Of a stretch of DNA of 64,000 bases, positions 8,596 through 17,914 are shown in pieces. Numbering within the stretch: the stretch's first letter is position 1; each line of letters opens with the position of its first letter. A model generated the notes under the pieces. That model was not told the DNA's origin, searched no databases, and saw only the letters and a program-made list of their open reading frames with translations. Source of the stretch: Novosphingobium sp. ERN07 (lineage in GTDB: Bacteria > Pseudomonadota > Alphaproteobacteria > Sphingomonadales > Sphingomonadaceae). The position numbers were made by a program, and so were the translations under genes. The stretch is taken from NCBI RefSeq assembly GCF_012641335.1, contig NZ_JABAID010000019.1, positions 1 through 64,000 of the forward strand, written 5' to 3'.

Positions 8596-9361
8596 CGATC
8601 ACGAACGTCTGCCCCGTGATGTAGTCCGCGGATGGGCCGGCAAGATAAACCACAAGCCAACCGACGTCTGCTGGCTTGCCGAAGCCTGACAGGTGGCGGG
8701 ACGGATCTGCCCCCGGTCCACCAACGAAGGTGGCACCTACCATCTTGGGCGCATTGCCGGGAACGGCGCCGGGCAGAACCGCATTGACGCGGATGCCGTC
8801 GGCGGCGTGTTCGAAGGCAAGCTGGCGGCACAATTGGTTGAGCGCGGCCTTTGACGAGCCATACGCTGCATTGCCGACGAGAACCGGATGCTCCGAACCC
8901 ATCGTCGAAAGGGCGATGATTCTGCCGGGCATCGATACCCGCTTGAGCTGGCGGATGGCTTCACGTGCAGTCAGGAAAGCGCCGCGGGCATTGATCTCGT
9001 ACATCGCGTCCCATTGCGAGGCACTCATGTCGATCGCGGGGACCCCACCCTGCATCATCGCGCCCATTACGATGATGTCAGGAATTTCGCCGCGCGCCGC
9101 GCAGTCTTCGAAAAGCGCTATGACGTCTGCTTCGACCTTGACATCGCAAGCAACAGCCCGCGCCGTGCCTCCGCTTTCGCATATCGTTGAAGCTACGCGG
9201 CCAGCCTCGCTGAGAACATCGTGCGCAACGATCACACTGGCACCGGCCAGAGCAAGTATCTGAGCAATGGTTTCCGCCAGTCCAGACCCGGCGCCAGTCA
9301 CAAGCGCAGTCCGGTTCGAAAGGCCGAAAGCGTGGATGAGAGGAGCGTTCTTCTCCGTCAT
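8573..9361 (-). CDS. SDR-family oxidoreductase
   Basis: A 262-aa SDR starting MTEKNAPLIHAFGLSNRTALVTG. The nucleotide motif is TGAGSGLA, with alanine in place of the last glycine, and MGAMMQGG stands where NNAG is usual, so cofactor binding may be atypical. Catalytic Y and K are in NAAYGSSKAALN, and the tail GQTFVIDGGFGVG is standard. The open frame continues 54 codons upstream without SDR features. It is the first gene of the minus-strand block and is divergent from the TonB receptor across a gap holding two dyad motifs. Confidence 0.85.
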   Translation of the reverse strand: MTEKNAPLIHAFGLSNRTALVTGAGSGLAETIAQILALAGASVIVAHDVLSEAGRVASTICESGGTARAVACDVKVEADVIALFEDCAARGEIPDIIVMGAMMQGGVPAIDMSASQWDAMYEINARGAFLTAREAIRQLKRVSMPGRIIALSTMGSEHPVLVGNAAYGSSKAALNQLCRQLAFEHAADGIRVNAVLPGAVPGNAPKMVGATFVGGPGADPSRHLSGFGKPADVGWLVVYLAGPSADYITGQTFVIDGGFGVG

Positions 9362-9564
9362 TGCACATTCCTTTGGTTGAACTGGTAAGGCACCAGCGCT
9401 CGTGGCGAAGCCAATATGCTGCTGTGACAACACCCCTCTGGCCCAGCTCGTTCGCGCGTGGACGAGCTGGCATGATGAGGCACGCATTCGTGGAGATCGA
9501 CGCCGATCTGCCTTGTCATCCACTCACCTTCCCATACTGCAGTGCATCTTCTGGAGTCGGGTAA

Positions 9565-9585
9565 TTATCTAACTTGATAATATCT
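9565..9585. promoter_or_regulatory. 21-bp AT-rich dyad, site 1 (degenerate)
   Basis: TTATCTAA-CTTGA-TAATATCT. It matches the window consensus TCRKMTAA-N5-TTAKMYGA at about 12 of 16 arm positions, and it also contains the perfect inverted repeat ATTATC-TAACTT-GATAAT (9564-9581). It lies in the divergent gap between an SDR and the TonB receptor. Confidence 0.5.
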
Positions 9586-9678
9586 ATTTTCGTTAGCAAC
9601 ACAAGCGCCTCCGGGCTCACACACACGGCGGAGGCTGGCGCTTCTCCCGAGATCGAGTGATGCGACCGCGCCAGATAA

Positions 9679-9699
9679 TCGTATAACTAATATTGACAA
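9679..9699. promoter_or_regulatory. 21-bp AT-rich dyad, site 2 (one good half)
   Basis: TCGTATAA-CTAAT-ATTGACAA. The left arm fits the consensus perfectly, the right arm poorly. The run TCGTATAACTA is identical to the inverted site at 62233-62253. It is about 140 bases upstream of the TonB receptor start. The 474-base gap holding both sites contains no other feature I could recognise. Confidence 0.45.
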
Positions 9700-9835
9700 G
9701 AGGAAGGCTCGTGCTAGCCAATGGGTCCGGAGCGGGTCCTCCAACTGGCCCGCCGCGAGTCACGTGATTTAAGAAGCGGACCGCGCAATCCGGAAGAAAC
9801 ACCACCCTTCGTCGGGTGTACCTTGGGAGGTACGG

Positions 9836-12415
9836 ATGAAAACTTGGAAAATCGCCCTTTTTGCCAGCACTGCGCTTTGTGCGAGCGCGCCAGCATTTGC
9901 AGCAAGTTCTGCGGCCGAAGCAGCAAACGCGCCCATGACCGCAGAGGCAGAGCAATCGGCCGTTCAGAGCGCTCCGCCAATGACAGACATCGTGGTTACT
10001 GCCCGGCGCACTTCAGAGCGCCTGCAGGACGTTCCCGTGGCGGTTTCGATCATCACCCCGGCGAGGATCGAGGCCAAGGGCTCATTCAATCCGGTCGACT
10101 TGGTGCAAAGCACTCCGGGCCTAAGCGTGACCGCTTCGGTATCCAATCGTAACAACCTTACCTACACCATCCGCGGGCAAGGCTATTCGTTCGGGACCGT
10201 GTTCCCGGCAGTTATTACCTATTTCAACGAAGTGCCGATCGCTCGGCTGACCCAAGGTCAGTTCTTCGATGTTCAGAACATCCAGGTTTTGCGCGGTCCA
10301 CAAGGGGTCACCTTCGGCCGTGTTACCGATGGCGGCAACGTCATGGTCGCCGCACAGACTCCGAAGGAAGACTTTGGGGGATACTTCGGCGTCAAGGTAG
10401 GCAACTACGGACTGCGCACGGTCAATGGCGCCGTCAATGTTCCACTGGTTGCGGACAAGGTTCTTTTCCGCGCCGCCTTCGAGACGGCCCGCCGCGATGG
10501 TTTCACGACAAACGTCGCCAATGGCCAGAAACTGGATAACGTTGCTTACGAGGGCTACCGTTTCGGCCTGACCCTCCGCCCGGTCGAAGGGCTGGAGAAC
10601 ACGACTATCGTGTCCTACCAGAACACGCACGACAACGGCACATCCGTTGTCTTTGCGGGGATCAACGATGCCGCCCTCGGCGCGAGTGTAGGCGGGCTTG
10701 CCCCGCTGTTCCCCGGGTCCTATGGCATCGACGCCAATGGGTCGGTGCGGGCTTTCAAGCCTGGGGACACACCGTTCACCACCGCCAACTATCTCGCATC
10801 GCTTAATGCGCAACTCTCTGCCCAGCAGGCCCGCGGCAACCGCGCCGTTTCGTTGGTGGATCCCCTCTATAGCAGGCGCAAGAACCTCTATGTGGTCAAC
10901 AAGACCACAGCCGAACTGACCGACTCGATCACGCTGACAAACATATTCGGCTATGTTCGCGAACGTGAGGACGAGGCTTCCAATTACGCTGCATCCAACG
11001 GCGCAGCGGTCCTCACTTGCCACTCGGCTTGCGGTGGCCTGTTGTTCACGAACCAAGAGCAGTTCAGCGAGGAACTCCGCCTGTCGGGCAAGGCGTTTGA
11101 CAATCGCCTGACCTGGGCTCTGGGCGGTTACATGGATGAGCAGCGTCCGGCCGGGCCGAGCGAGAACGCCACGGTCAACGTGGCGATCCTCCAGCGCGTC
11201 GGTGTCAACTATCTGACGACGAAGTCGCGTGCAGTCTATGGTTCGTTCGAATATGCCGTGACCGACAACTTCAAGGTCAACGGCGGCCTGCGCTATACAC
11301 GTGATACGGTTCTTTCTCGCCAGGCCACGTACCTGAGCCCGTTGCCTGGCGGTGAGGCAGGGCTGAAGGACTTCCTCACGGCTATCGGCACCCCCGCGCC
11401 GTTTGCAGATATCATCGTGGCAAATACATTTGCACCGATCCCGCATGGCCAATGCACGAATTACGGCGCGGGCTCGATTGACCTTGGCCCGCCGAACGGC
11501 GTTATTCCGCTCAATAATCTCTTCGGAGCGGTTGGCTGCACCGAGACGCGCGGTTCGTTCAACTCCACCACTTGGCAGGCAGGTGCCTCCTACAAGACCG
11601 ATGGTGGCCAGTTGTTCTATGCAAAGGTCAGCAAGGGCTATCGTCCTGGCGGTGTGAACGGTACTTCGCCTCCGGGCGTCGATCCTGCCTACCGGCAGGA
11701 AACCGACCTCTCGGCAGAAGCCGGCGTCAAGGCCGACTTCAACTTCGACGGAGTATTCCTGCGCACCAACTTGGCCGCATACACGGACCGCTACAAGGGC
11801 ATCCAGAAGAACGTCGTGCTTCCGGGCGCTGTGCCGGTCTCGCAGGTCCAGAATGTCGGTAATGGACGCATCAAGGGCATTGAGGCGGAAGTTACCCTGA
11901 TCCCGGTGAAGGGGCTCACCTTCGGCGGAACCTTCGCCTACACGGACGCCAAGTTTGACAAGCTGACCCCGAATCCATTGAAGAATCCATGCGATCCCAA
12001 CGCGGCGAACATTGAAGGGTTCTGTTCCGACAACCTGTACAACTCAGTGCCCAAGACACAGTACACGCTGTCGATGGACTACACGCTTCCGCTCACGGAG
12101 GACATCGGCCAGATCAGCTTTGGCGGCCTGCTCTATCATCAGTCGAGCGTAGCATTGACCGATACCAGCAAACTGAATCCGCAGTCTATCGAGAAGCCTT
12201 ATACAACGCTCGATTTGACGGCGAACTGGAGGAACGTGATGGGTCAGCCGGTCGATCTCGGGGTGTTCGTGACCAACGTCACGGACAAGACCTATCGCAT
12301 CGGCGCGAACAACCTGCTGCAGCGTTCTTCGCTTGGCGTGCTGGGCAATATCTATGCCGCTCCGCGGATGTGGGGTGTCAGCCTGAAGTACCGCTTCGGT
12401 GACGATGCAAAGTAA
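9836..12415 (+). CDS. TonB-dependent outer-membrane receptor
   Basis: An 859-aa receptor. Residues 1-22 form a signal peptide ending in APAFA, cleaved before ASSAA. The plug begins at TDIVVTARRTSERLQDVPVAV (near 49-69) and carries the LRGPQGVTFGRVTDGGNV segment. A long beta-barrel follows, with the C-terminal strand GVSLKYRFGDDAK. GGGAGG precedes the ATG. Receptors of this IPR000531-like sphingomonad type import hydrophobic catabolic substrates across the outer membrane. A P450 and an SDR follow on the same strand, so it is probably the uptake porin of this pathway. Its upstream gap carries two dyad motifs. Confidence 0.93.
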   Translation: MKTWKIALFASTALCASAPAFAASSAAEAANAPMTAEAEQSAVQSAPPMTDIVVTARRTSERLQDVPVAVSIITPARIEAKGSFNPVDLVQSTPGLSVTASVSNRNNLTYTIRGQGYSFGTVFPAVITYFNEVPIARLTQGQFFDVQNIQVLRGPQGVTFGRVTDGGNVMVAAQTPKEDFGGYFGVKVGNYGLRTVNGAVNVPLVADKVLFRAAFETARRDGFTTNVANGQKLDNVAYEGYRFGLTLRPVEGLENTTIVSYQNTHDNGTSVVFAGINDAALGASVGGLAPLFPGSYGIDANGSVRAFKPGDTPFTTANYLASLNAQLSAQQARGNRAVSLVDPLYSRRKNLYVVNKTTAELTDSITLTNIFGYVREREDEASNYAASNGAAVLTCHSACGGLLFTNQEQFSEELRLSGKAFDNRLTWALGGYMDEQRPAGPSENATVNVAILQRVGVNYLTTKSRAVYGSFEYAVTDNFKVNGGLRYTRDTVLSRQATYLSPLPGGEAGLKDFLTAIGTPAPFADIIVANTFAPIPHGQCTNYGAGSIDLGPPNGVIPLNNLFGAVGCTETRGSFNSTTWQAGASYKTDGGQLFYAKVSKGYRPGGVNGTSPPGVDPAYRQETDLSAEAGVKADFNFDGVFLRTNLAAYTDRYKGIQKNVVLPGAVPVSQVQNVGNGRIKGIEAEVTLIPVKGLTFGGTFAYTDAKFDKLTPNPLKNPCDPNAANIEGFCSDNLYNSVPKTQYTLSMDYTLPLTEDIGQISFGGLLYHQSSVALTDTSKLNPQSIEKPYTTLDLTANWRNVMGQPVDLGVFVTNVTDKTYRIGANNLLQRSSLGVLGNIYAAPRMWGVSLKYRFGDDAK

Positions 12416-12437
12416 GCCTTGAAACACGCAAGGCGGC

Positions 12438-12473
12438 GCGGCTCCCGTATCAGGGGTCGTGCCGCTTTCGTTT
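12438..12473 (+). terminator. Imperfect hairpin after the TonB receptor gene
   Basis: GCGGC-T-CCC ... GGGG-TCGT-GCCGC followed by TTTCGTTT. It lies 23 bases after the receptor stop and just before the P450 gene. The stem has bulges and the T tract is interrupted, so it may attenuate rather than stop transcription into the P450. Confidence 0.4.
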
Positions 12474-12501
12474 GCTGATCCCGATCCAAGGACTCAGATC
12501 A

Positions 12502-13719
12502 ATGACAAACACGATTCCGCAGCTGACCCCGAAACCGGATCACGTTCCTGCACATCTCGTGGTCGATTTCGACTACGTGCGGCCCGAGAATTTGAAGGAG
12601 CTAGGTGTCTATCGCGCGGTCAAGCGGCAGCTCCACTCAGGCCCAGATATAATCTGGACGCCGCGTCACGGTGGTCACTGGATGGTCACCCGCGCTGAGG
12701 ACGTGCGCTTCGTACAGGAAAACTATGCGATCTTCAGCCACGAGGAATTCATGATTCCGCGCCAGCTGATGGTCAGGAAGCCGATCCCGCTTGCGGTTGA
12801 TCCGCCAATCCACGCACGGTATCGCGCGGTCATCAATCCAGCCTTCACGCCAAAGGCAGTGGCGCGGATGCGCGAAGATGCCCGTGCACTGACGATTGAA
12901 CTTGCCGAGAAGATGCTCCCGAACGGCCAGTGCGAGTTTCTTGCCGAATTTGGCCGGGTTATGCCGGTGACGATGTTTCTACGAATGGTCGATCTCCCGC
13001 TCGATCGGCGTGAGGAATTCGTCGAATGGGGCATTGCAATTATTTCTTCGTACGATCTCCAGTCGCGCATTGAGGCCAATCAGAGGATAAACGACTACCT
13101 CCAGACCGTGCTTGACGAGCGGGAGGGCGGCGAGGGCGATGATCTGCTGACGCGTGTCGCCAATTGGCGGCGCAACCCGCGCTTCGAGTCCGACGAGGAG
13201 ACGCTGTCCATGGCCTCTCTGCTGTTCGTCGGCGGGCTGGATACGGTAGCTGCCTCGCTCTCCTACATCACGCATTACCTCGCCACGCACCCCGAAAAGC
13301 AGCAGCGCCTGCGCGATGAGCCAGAGATCATCGGCCGCGTCAGTGAAGAGTTCATCCGCCGCTTCGGTTTGTCCAACACCGGGCGGATTCTCACGCAGGA
13401 CTTCGAGTACAAAGGGGTCCTTTTCAAGAAGGACGAGATGATCATGGTCCCCAACAACCTTTCGGGGATCGATGAACGCGTGTGGGATGATCCACTAGAG
13501 GTGGATTTTGACCGCGAAGTAAAGCCGGGTGATCACAACACATTCGGCAATGGTCCGCACAAGTGTGTAGGTGCACCGTTGGCGCGCGCGGAAATCCAGG
13601 TGTTTCTGGAGGAGTTCGTGGGCCGGATGCCGATGTTTCGGCTCGATCCCGATCGCACCCATGTCGAGCATTGCGGCTCTGTACCCGGCTTTGACGAGCT
13701 GTATCTACGTTGGGATTGA
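12502..13719 (+). CDS. Cytochrome P450, CYP101-like
   Basis: A 405-aa soluble P450. The I-helix is LLFVGGLDTVAASL (GGLDT at 244-248), the K-helix E283-F-I-R286 and the heme loop FGNGPHKCVGAPLAR with C355 as heme ligand. The GGLDTVA signature and overall layout resemble the CYP101 (P450cam-like) families of sphingomonads. AAGGA about 10 bases before the ATG favours this start over an upstream TTG. It needs a ferredoxin and reductase, none of which lies in the window. Its paralogue at 32124-33347 has the same architecture. Regioselective hydroxylation of a terpenoid- or steroid-like ring is likely but unproven. Confidence 0.93.
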   Translation: MTNTIPQLTPKPDHVPAHLVVDFDYVRPENLKELGVYRAVKRQLHSGPDIIWTPRHGGHWMVTRAEDVRFVQENYAIFSHEEFMIPRQLMVRKPIPLAVDPPIHARYRAVINPAFTPKAVARMREDARALTIELAEKMLPNGQCEFLAEFGRVMPVTMFLRMVDLPLDRREEFVEWGIAIISSYDLQSRIEANQRINDYLQTVLDEREGGEGDDLLTRVANWRRNPRFESDEETLSMASLLFVGGLDTVAASLSYITHYLATHPEKQQRLRDEPEIIGRVSEEFIRRFGLSNTGRILTQDFEYKGVLFKKDEMIMVPNNLSGIDERVWDDPLEVDFDREVKPGDHNTFGNGPHKCVGAPLARAEIQVFLEEFVGRMPMFRLDPDRTHVEHCGSVPGFDELYLRWD

Positions 13720-13752
13720 CCGGCGCGCTGCAACGATTTTCAGGAGAAGGCT

Positions 13753-14553
13753 TTGGCTAACGAAATTGCGGCGCTCGCGCCATTCACATTGCCTGGCAAA
13801 GTGGCATTGATCACCGGGGCCGCGCAGGGTCTGGGCCGCGAAATTGCGGCACTGTTCCTCGATGTCGGCGCGTCTGTCGTGATCGCCGATCTCGATGGTG
13901 CTCATGCCGAGGAAACAGCGGTCGAACTCGCCTCGCGTGGGCCGGTGATAGCGGTGGAGATGGATGTGGCCGATGAAGGCGCGGTTCAGGCCGGATTCAG
14001 CGCGGCTGCCAAGCAGTTCGGCGGGGTGGACATCCTCGTCAACAATGCCGCGTACCGAAAGAAGGCCAATACAATGGACATGCCGGTGTCCGAATGGGAC
14101 ACGATGCAGGCAGTGACCACTCGCGGCACGTTTCTTTGTCTGCGCGAGGCGGTCAAGCAGATGAGAGGGCGTGGCGGTGGATCAATCGTCAACATCTCGT
14201 CGGCTTGCTCACATCACCCGATGATCTTTCCCAATATGCACTACGATGCGGCTAAGGCAGGTGTCGACGCAATTACGCGGTTGGCGTGCCTCGAATTTGC
14301 TGCCGACAAGATCCGGGTAAACTCGGTGCTGCCAGGCGGAATGAACACGCCAGGGCCCAAGACGATGAAGGCTGCGGAAGCCAGTGGAGGCGCGGTGATA
14401 GCCGGACCTGCAATGATCCCGGGCCGCAATCCGATCGGCCGGGCGGCGGAACCGATCGAAATGGCCCGCGCAGTGCTGTTTCTTGCGAGCGATGCGGCAA
14501 GCTACATTACGGGCGTGGAACTGCTGGTTGACGGCGGCTGGACCAAGGGCTGA
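13753..14553 (+). CDS. SDR-family oxidoreductase
   Basis: A 266-aa classical SDR starting at TTG, with AGGAG about 8 bases upstream. It has TGAAQGLG for the cofactor, NNAA, and catalytic S, Y and K in NISSACS and MHYDAAKAG; the tail is GVELLVDGGWTKG. It follows the P450 by 33 bases, so it may oxidise the alcohol that the P450 makes (inference from position). It is the last gene of the TonB-P450-SDR unit. Confidence 0.88.
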   Translation: MANEIAALAPFTLPGKVALITGAAQGLGREIAALFLDVGASVVIADLDGAHAEETAVELASRGPVIAVEMDVADEGAVQAGFSAAAKQFGGVDILVNNAAYRKKANTMDMPVSEWDTMQAVTTRGTFLCLREAVKQMRGRGGGSIVNISSACSHHPMIFPNMHYDAAKAGVDAITRLACLEFAADKIRVNSVLPGGMNTPGPKTMKAAEASGGAVIAGPAMIPGRNPIGRAAEPIEMARAVLFLASDAASYITGVELLVDGGWTKG

Positions 14554-14640
14554 AGGCGCGCGGCTCGGATACCAGGCGACGGATGCGCCATAGCCCTCGG
14601 CACCGCACCCGACGCGATTTCCAAGCGAGACGATCCTATG

Positions 14641-15702
14641 TCACCGGCTCCAGCCGAACCTGGTGGCAAGCAAGGTTGCCAGTACGGTCTTGCGGATATT
14701 GCCCGCCCCAGTCATCGGCATATCCGTTTCAGCAAGAGCCAAAATCCGTTTGGGCACTTTGAACGAGGACAGGCGCCTGCCTAGCTCAGTTCCAGCGCTG
14801 GCCAACTCTTCGGAATCACGCAGGACCTCAAACCAGCCGACGTCGCCGGAAAGACCTGTCGCGCCCCCCGCCTTGATCAGCCGCACGACATTGGCGGCAG
14901 AGCCGTCGCTGGTGAGTAGGAGGCAGGTGCCATTTGCCAACGCGTTGAACAACGTCGCGACGTACCCAGCGACCCAGAACATCGCGCACGTCGTGATCGT
15001 GCGATCGCCATGCCCGAACGCCGTCGCTGTCGTACCCATTTGCCACGCATGCCGTACGAAGGGTCCATGGCCATGGACAACGCCCTTGGGTTCGGCCGTG
15101 CTGCCAGACGTATAAATGATGCAGACCGGGTCGACCGGTGTGACCCGCTCGTCAAAGGATGCCAGAATGGTGTCATCAATCCGTGGATCGCCCTCTAGCA
15201 GCCGCGAGAAAGGACGCGCCCACGGGCAGTCGACCGAGCCGATCACGTGTATCGCACTCAGGGCAGGTGCGGCTTCTATAAACGGCGGCCCTTATTCGGC
15301 CTGTGCAAGATCAGGGAGTGCTTCTTCGAGGCGGGACAAGTAATCATGGTTCAAAAAGCTGTCGGCCACGATTAGGTGTGCGAATTCGCCGCGGGCCAGA
15401 ACCTAGGCGAGTTCACGAGCTTGGTAGAGCGTGCTGATTGGGCCGATAACTGCACCGATCCCGTCCGCGGCGAGTACCGTCACGATGAAATCGGGCCCAA
15501 GAGGTGCCAACACCGCAATTCGCATGCCGCGGTTCACGCCAAGGCCAACCAGTGCTTCGGCGACGGCAGCAGATTGGCTGGCACGTCCGTTGAAGCTGAT
15601 GCACTGTCCCTCACGCACCAAGGCGTCACCATAGCCGAAGCGTTCGGCAAAGCTTCGGATCAGGCCCCGGACGGTCGCGGGGAAGGGCGGCTGTGGTATC
15701 AT
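14641..15702 (-). pseudogene. AMP-dependent acyl-CoA synthetase, decayed
   Basis: A single reading frame carries a ligase N-terminus (residues ISFNGRASQSAAVAEALVGLG, then NRGMRIAVLAPLGPDF), a TAG at 15403-15405, continued homology-like sequence, a TAA at 15292-15294, and then the A3 core CIIYTSGSTAEPKGVVHGHG. After VLRDSEEL it passes straight to the C-terminal lid (LSSFKVPKRI ... MTGAGNIRKTVLATLL). The A5 to A8 motifs, roughly a third of the enzyme, are deleted in frame; 354 codons remain against about 500-540 in intact relatives. The intact ligase next to it (15722-17218) is a different subtype, so this is not a recent tandem copy. Confidence 0.88.
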
Positions 15703-15721
15703 CTATGGCGCATGGCCACGC

Positions 15722-17218
15722 TCATGCAGCTTCGAACAGCTTCTTGAGCTCGGGCTGGCTGGGCTTCATCGAAGGCGTGCGAACGAAATCATCGACTTTG
15801 ACCAGTTGCGTTGGCACCTGATAGGCCGACAGTCTCTCGCGGAGGAAAGCACGCAACTCATCTTCGCTCACCGAGGCGCCGTTCTTCACGCGATAGCCGG
15901 CGGCGGGTACCTGTCCCAGCCGGGAATCCGGTAGAGCGACGACGCACGCTTCGAGCACCGCAGGATGCGCCTCGATCGCCTTGACCACGTCGTCAGGCAT
16001 GATCTTAAAGCCTCCTCGGATGATGGCATTGTCGGCGCGTCCAAGGATCCAGAGGAATTGCTTTTCGTCCATCTTCGCAAGATCGGTGGTGCGCACCCAG
16101 CTCTTGCCATCGCCCAAGTGCTTCGCGCGGATCTCGAGAAGACCTGTTTCACCAAAGGACAACGGCTCGCCGGTCTCCGGATGCACGATGCGTCCGTCGA
16201 TACCCGGGTTCATGCGCCCCACACTGCCGCGACGCTTTTCGCCGTACTTGCGGAAATCCGGAAGCGTCCATCCGGCAACACCCCCGGCGAACTCCGTAGC
16301 GCCGTAATTCTGCAGCACTGGTATGCCGAAGCGTTCCTGGAACTGGTCGGCCAGATCGGGGTCGAGTGGCGCGGTTGATGTCCGAAAGGCGACAAGACTC
16401 GACAGAGCCTCCCGCGGCACATCGGCATCGAGGATCATGCGAAGGGCCGAGGGCGGTGCGCCGGCAACCTTGGGCTTGTGGCGTTGGACTGCGCCAACGA
16501 ACTCTTCGACGCGGAACCGGTCGAGCATGCAGATCTTCCGGCCAGCCGAAAGCGTCACGAACAGGCTGAATATCCCGCCGATGTGCGAAAACGGCGTGTT
16601 GGTAATCGCCACAGCGCGGGATAACCGGGGAGGCGTATCAATGTCACGGTTCTCGAACACGGCGGCGTCGAGCACCATTCGCGAAAAGTTCGCGGCCTTG
16701 AGCGGAATGCGCTTGGGCGTGCCGGTTGTTCCGCTGGTGAGCATTTCGATCCCGACCCCGGCTGCATCGTTGCGGAACCCGCTGCCGGTGCGTGGCAGGA
16801 CGACGCGCACAGGCTCTGCGCGATCACCGGTTATCGCAATCCCGAGTGCTCCGGATTGCTTGACCGCAGCCATCACTGCCGGTCGCTCCCAGTCAACCAT
16901 TTCGGCGATGACCACCGGGATCTCCAGCGTGTTGATATCCGCAACCAGCTTGTCGTCCGGCAATGCCGGATTGAGCGTTACCACGCAGCGGTCGTTGATG
17001 ATTGTTGCGATGATGACTGCGGCAATTTGCGGCGTGTTGCGAAGGATTCCGCCGATGCGCGTACCTGCACCGATGCCTTCTCGCGTCAGGATTGCTTCGA
17101 CCGAGTCGATGATCTCGCTCAGCTCACCCCATGTGTACCACTGGCAGTTGTGCTCTATCGCCGGCGCCGACGGATCTATTGCCAGGACCGCGCGGACGAT
17201 CGAATTGAGCGTGGCCAT
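15722..17218 (-). CDS. AMP-dependent acyl-CoA synthetase / ligase
   Basis: A 498-aa ANL-superfamily ligase forming an acyl-CoA from a carboxylic acid, ATP and CoA. Motifs in order: A3 MLTSGTTGTPKRIPL, A5 NYGATEFAGG, A7 TTDLAKMD, A8 LGRADNAIIRGGFKIMP, and the C-terminal lysine region MKPSQPELKKLF. It is on the short side for the family. It ends 20 bases before the dead ligase. The region upstream carries a 21-bp dyad, and the gene is the first of its unit. The acid it activates cannot be read from the sequence. Confidence 0.88.
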   Translation of the reverse strand: MATLNSIVRAVLAIDPSAPAIEHNCQWYTWGELSEIIDSVEAILTREGIGAGTRIGGILRNTPQIAAVIIATIINDRCVVTLNPALPDDKLVADINTLEIPVVIAEMVDWERPAVMAAVKQSGALGIAITGDRAEPVRVVLPRTGSGFRNDAAGVGIEMLTSGTTGTPKRIPLKAANFSRMVLDAAVFENRDIDTPPRLSRAVAITNTPFSHIGGIFSLFVTLSAGRKICMLDRFRVEEFVGAVQRHKPKVAGAPPSALRMILDADVPREALSSLVAFRTSTAPLDPDLADQFQERFGIPVLQNYGATEFAGGVAGWTLPDFRKYGEKRRGSVGRMNPGIDGRIVHPETGEPLSFGETGLLEIRAKHLGDGKSWVRTTDLAKMDEKQFLWILGRADNAIIRGGFKIMPDDVVKAIEAHPAVLEACVVALPDSRLGQVPAAGYRVKNGASVSEDELRAFLRERLSAYQVPTQLVKVDDFVRTPSMKPSQPELKKLFEAA

Positions 17219-17245
17219 CGATATTGGAACCTTACCTGAGAATAA

Positions 17246-17266
17246 ACGTATATCTGATTTATACGA
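17246..17266. promoter_or_regulatory. 21-bp AT-rich dyad, site 3
   Basis: ACGTATAT-CTGAT-TTATACGA, 14 of 16 arm positions. The perfect inverted repeat CGTATA-(7)-TATACG is embedded. It lies 28 bases upstream of the AMP-ligase start codon and downstream of the SnoaL-like gene end. Confidence 0.65.
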
Positions 17267-17319
17267 AAATGATGAAGAGATGCAAGTCGTTCAATCACGA
17301 ACGAGCACCCGCGTGCCGG

Positions 17320-17904
17320 TCATTCCGGCCGGTACTCGGGCGGAAGGATGTCGAGATTGATGCCGACGCGTTCAGGCTTCACAGCCAACGGTCGTTCATA
17401 GGATGAATCGCTGCGGTCGCGCGCTACCGTGCCGCTCTCGCGAAGCATTGCCATGAATTCCAACGGGACCTTCGATGGCGCTGGTTCCCCGCCCCACTCG
17501 GCTACGCACTTGCGCGCAGCGATCCGCCACTCCCCCTCCCGCTTTTCCATGCGATCGATATAGCGCCCGCCGCCGAGTGTCAGAGTCATGTCCTTTGCGT
17601 CCATGCCGGCCATCATCCAGTACGTCTCGGCGTGGGCCGTATCACCATCAAGTTCGCAACTGTGGTTGGTGATGACGTGCTGGTGCGAGATCTGCGCGTT
17701 GGTGTGGTAGCGGTTCACCCAGTCCCAGAAATCTTCGCGATTTCCCACGAAGAAGCCATGGTCGTCGATCGCATCGGGGTGATAGACGCTCATCAGCAGA
17801 TCACGGTCCATCCGGTCGACACCACGGCAGTAGTTGGTGACAACTTCACGAATCTTCATCTTGTCGTAGAGCTCGTTGAGCATCTGCTCCGATCCGGATC
17901 CCAT
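17320..17904 (-). CDS. SnoaL-like / NTF2-fold protein
   Basis: A 194-aa protein of the nuclear transport factor 2-like fold: an N-terminal helix with KIREVVTNYCRGVDRMDRDLLMSVYHPDAIDDHG, then the HVITNHSCEL and DTAHAETYWM strands, and WRIAARKC near the C-terminus. The fold covers limonene epoxide hydrolases, delta5-3-ketosteroid isomerases and the beta subunits of Rieske oxygenases. Because it is the last gene of a Rieske, KstD-like operon, a role as isomerase or as an oxygenase small subunit is possible. Ten bases separate it from the KstD-like gene. Confidence 0.8.
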   Translation of the reverse strand: MGSGSEQMLNELYDKMKIREVVTNYCRGVDRMDRDLLMSVYHPDAIDDHGFFVGNREDFWDWVNRYHTNAQISHQHVITNHSCELDGDTAHAETYWMMAGMDAKDMTLTLGGGRYIDRMEKREGEWRIAARKCVAEWGGEPAPSKVPLEFMAMLRESGTVARDRSDSSYERPLAVKPERVGINLDILPPEYRPE

Positions 17905-17914
17905 TTTTGGCTCC

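Noticed and set aside
10121..11452. 443-codon minus-strand frame inside the TonB receptor
   Set aside because: High-GC antisense frame; the plus-strand product has clear plug, barrel and signal peptide.
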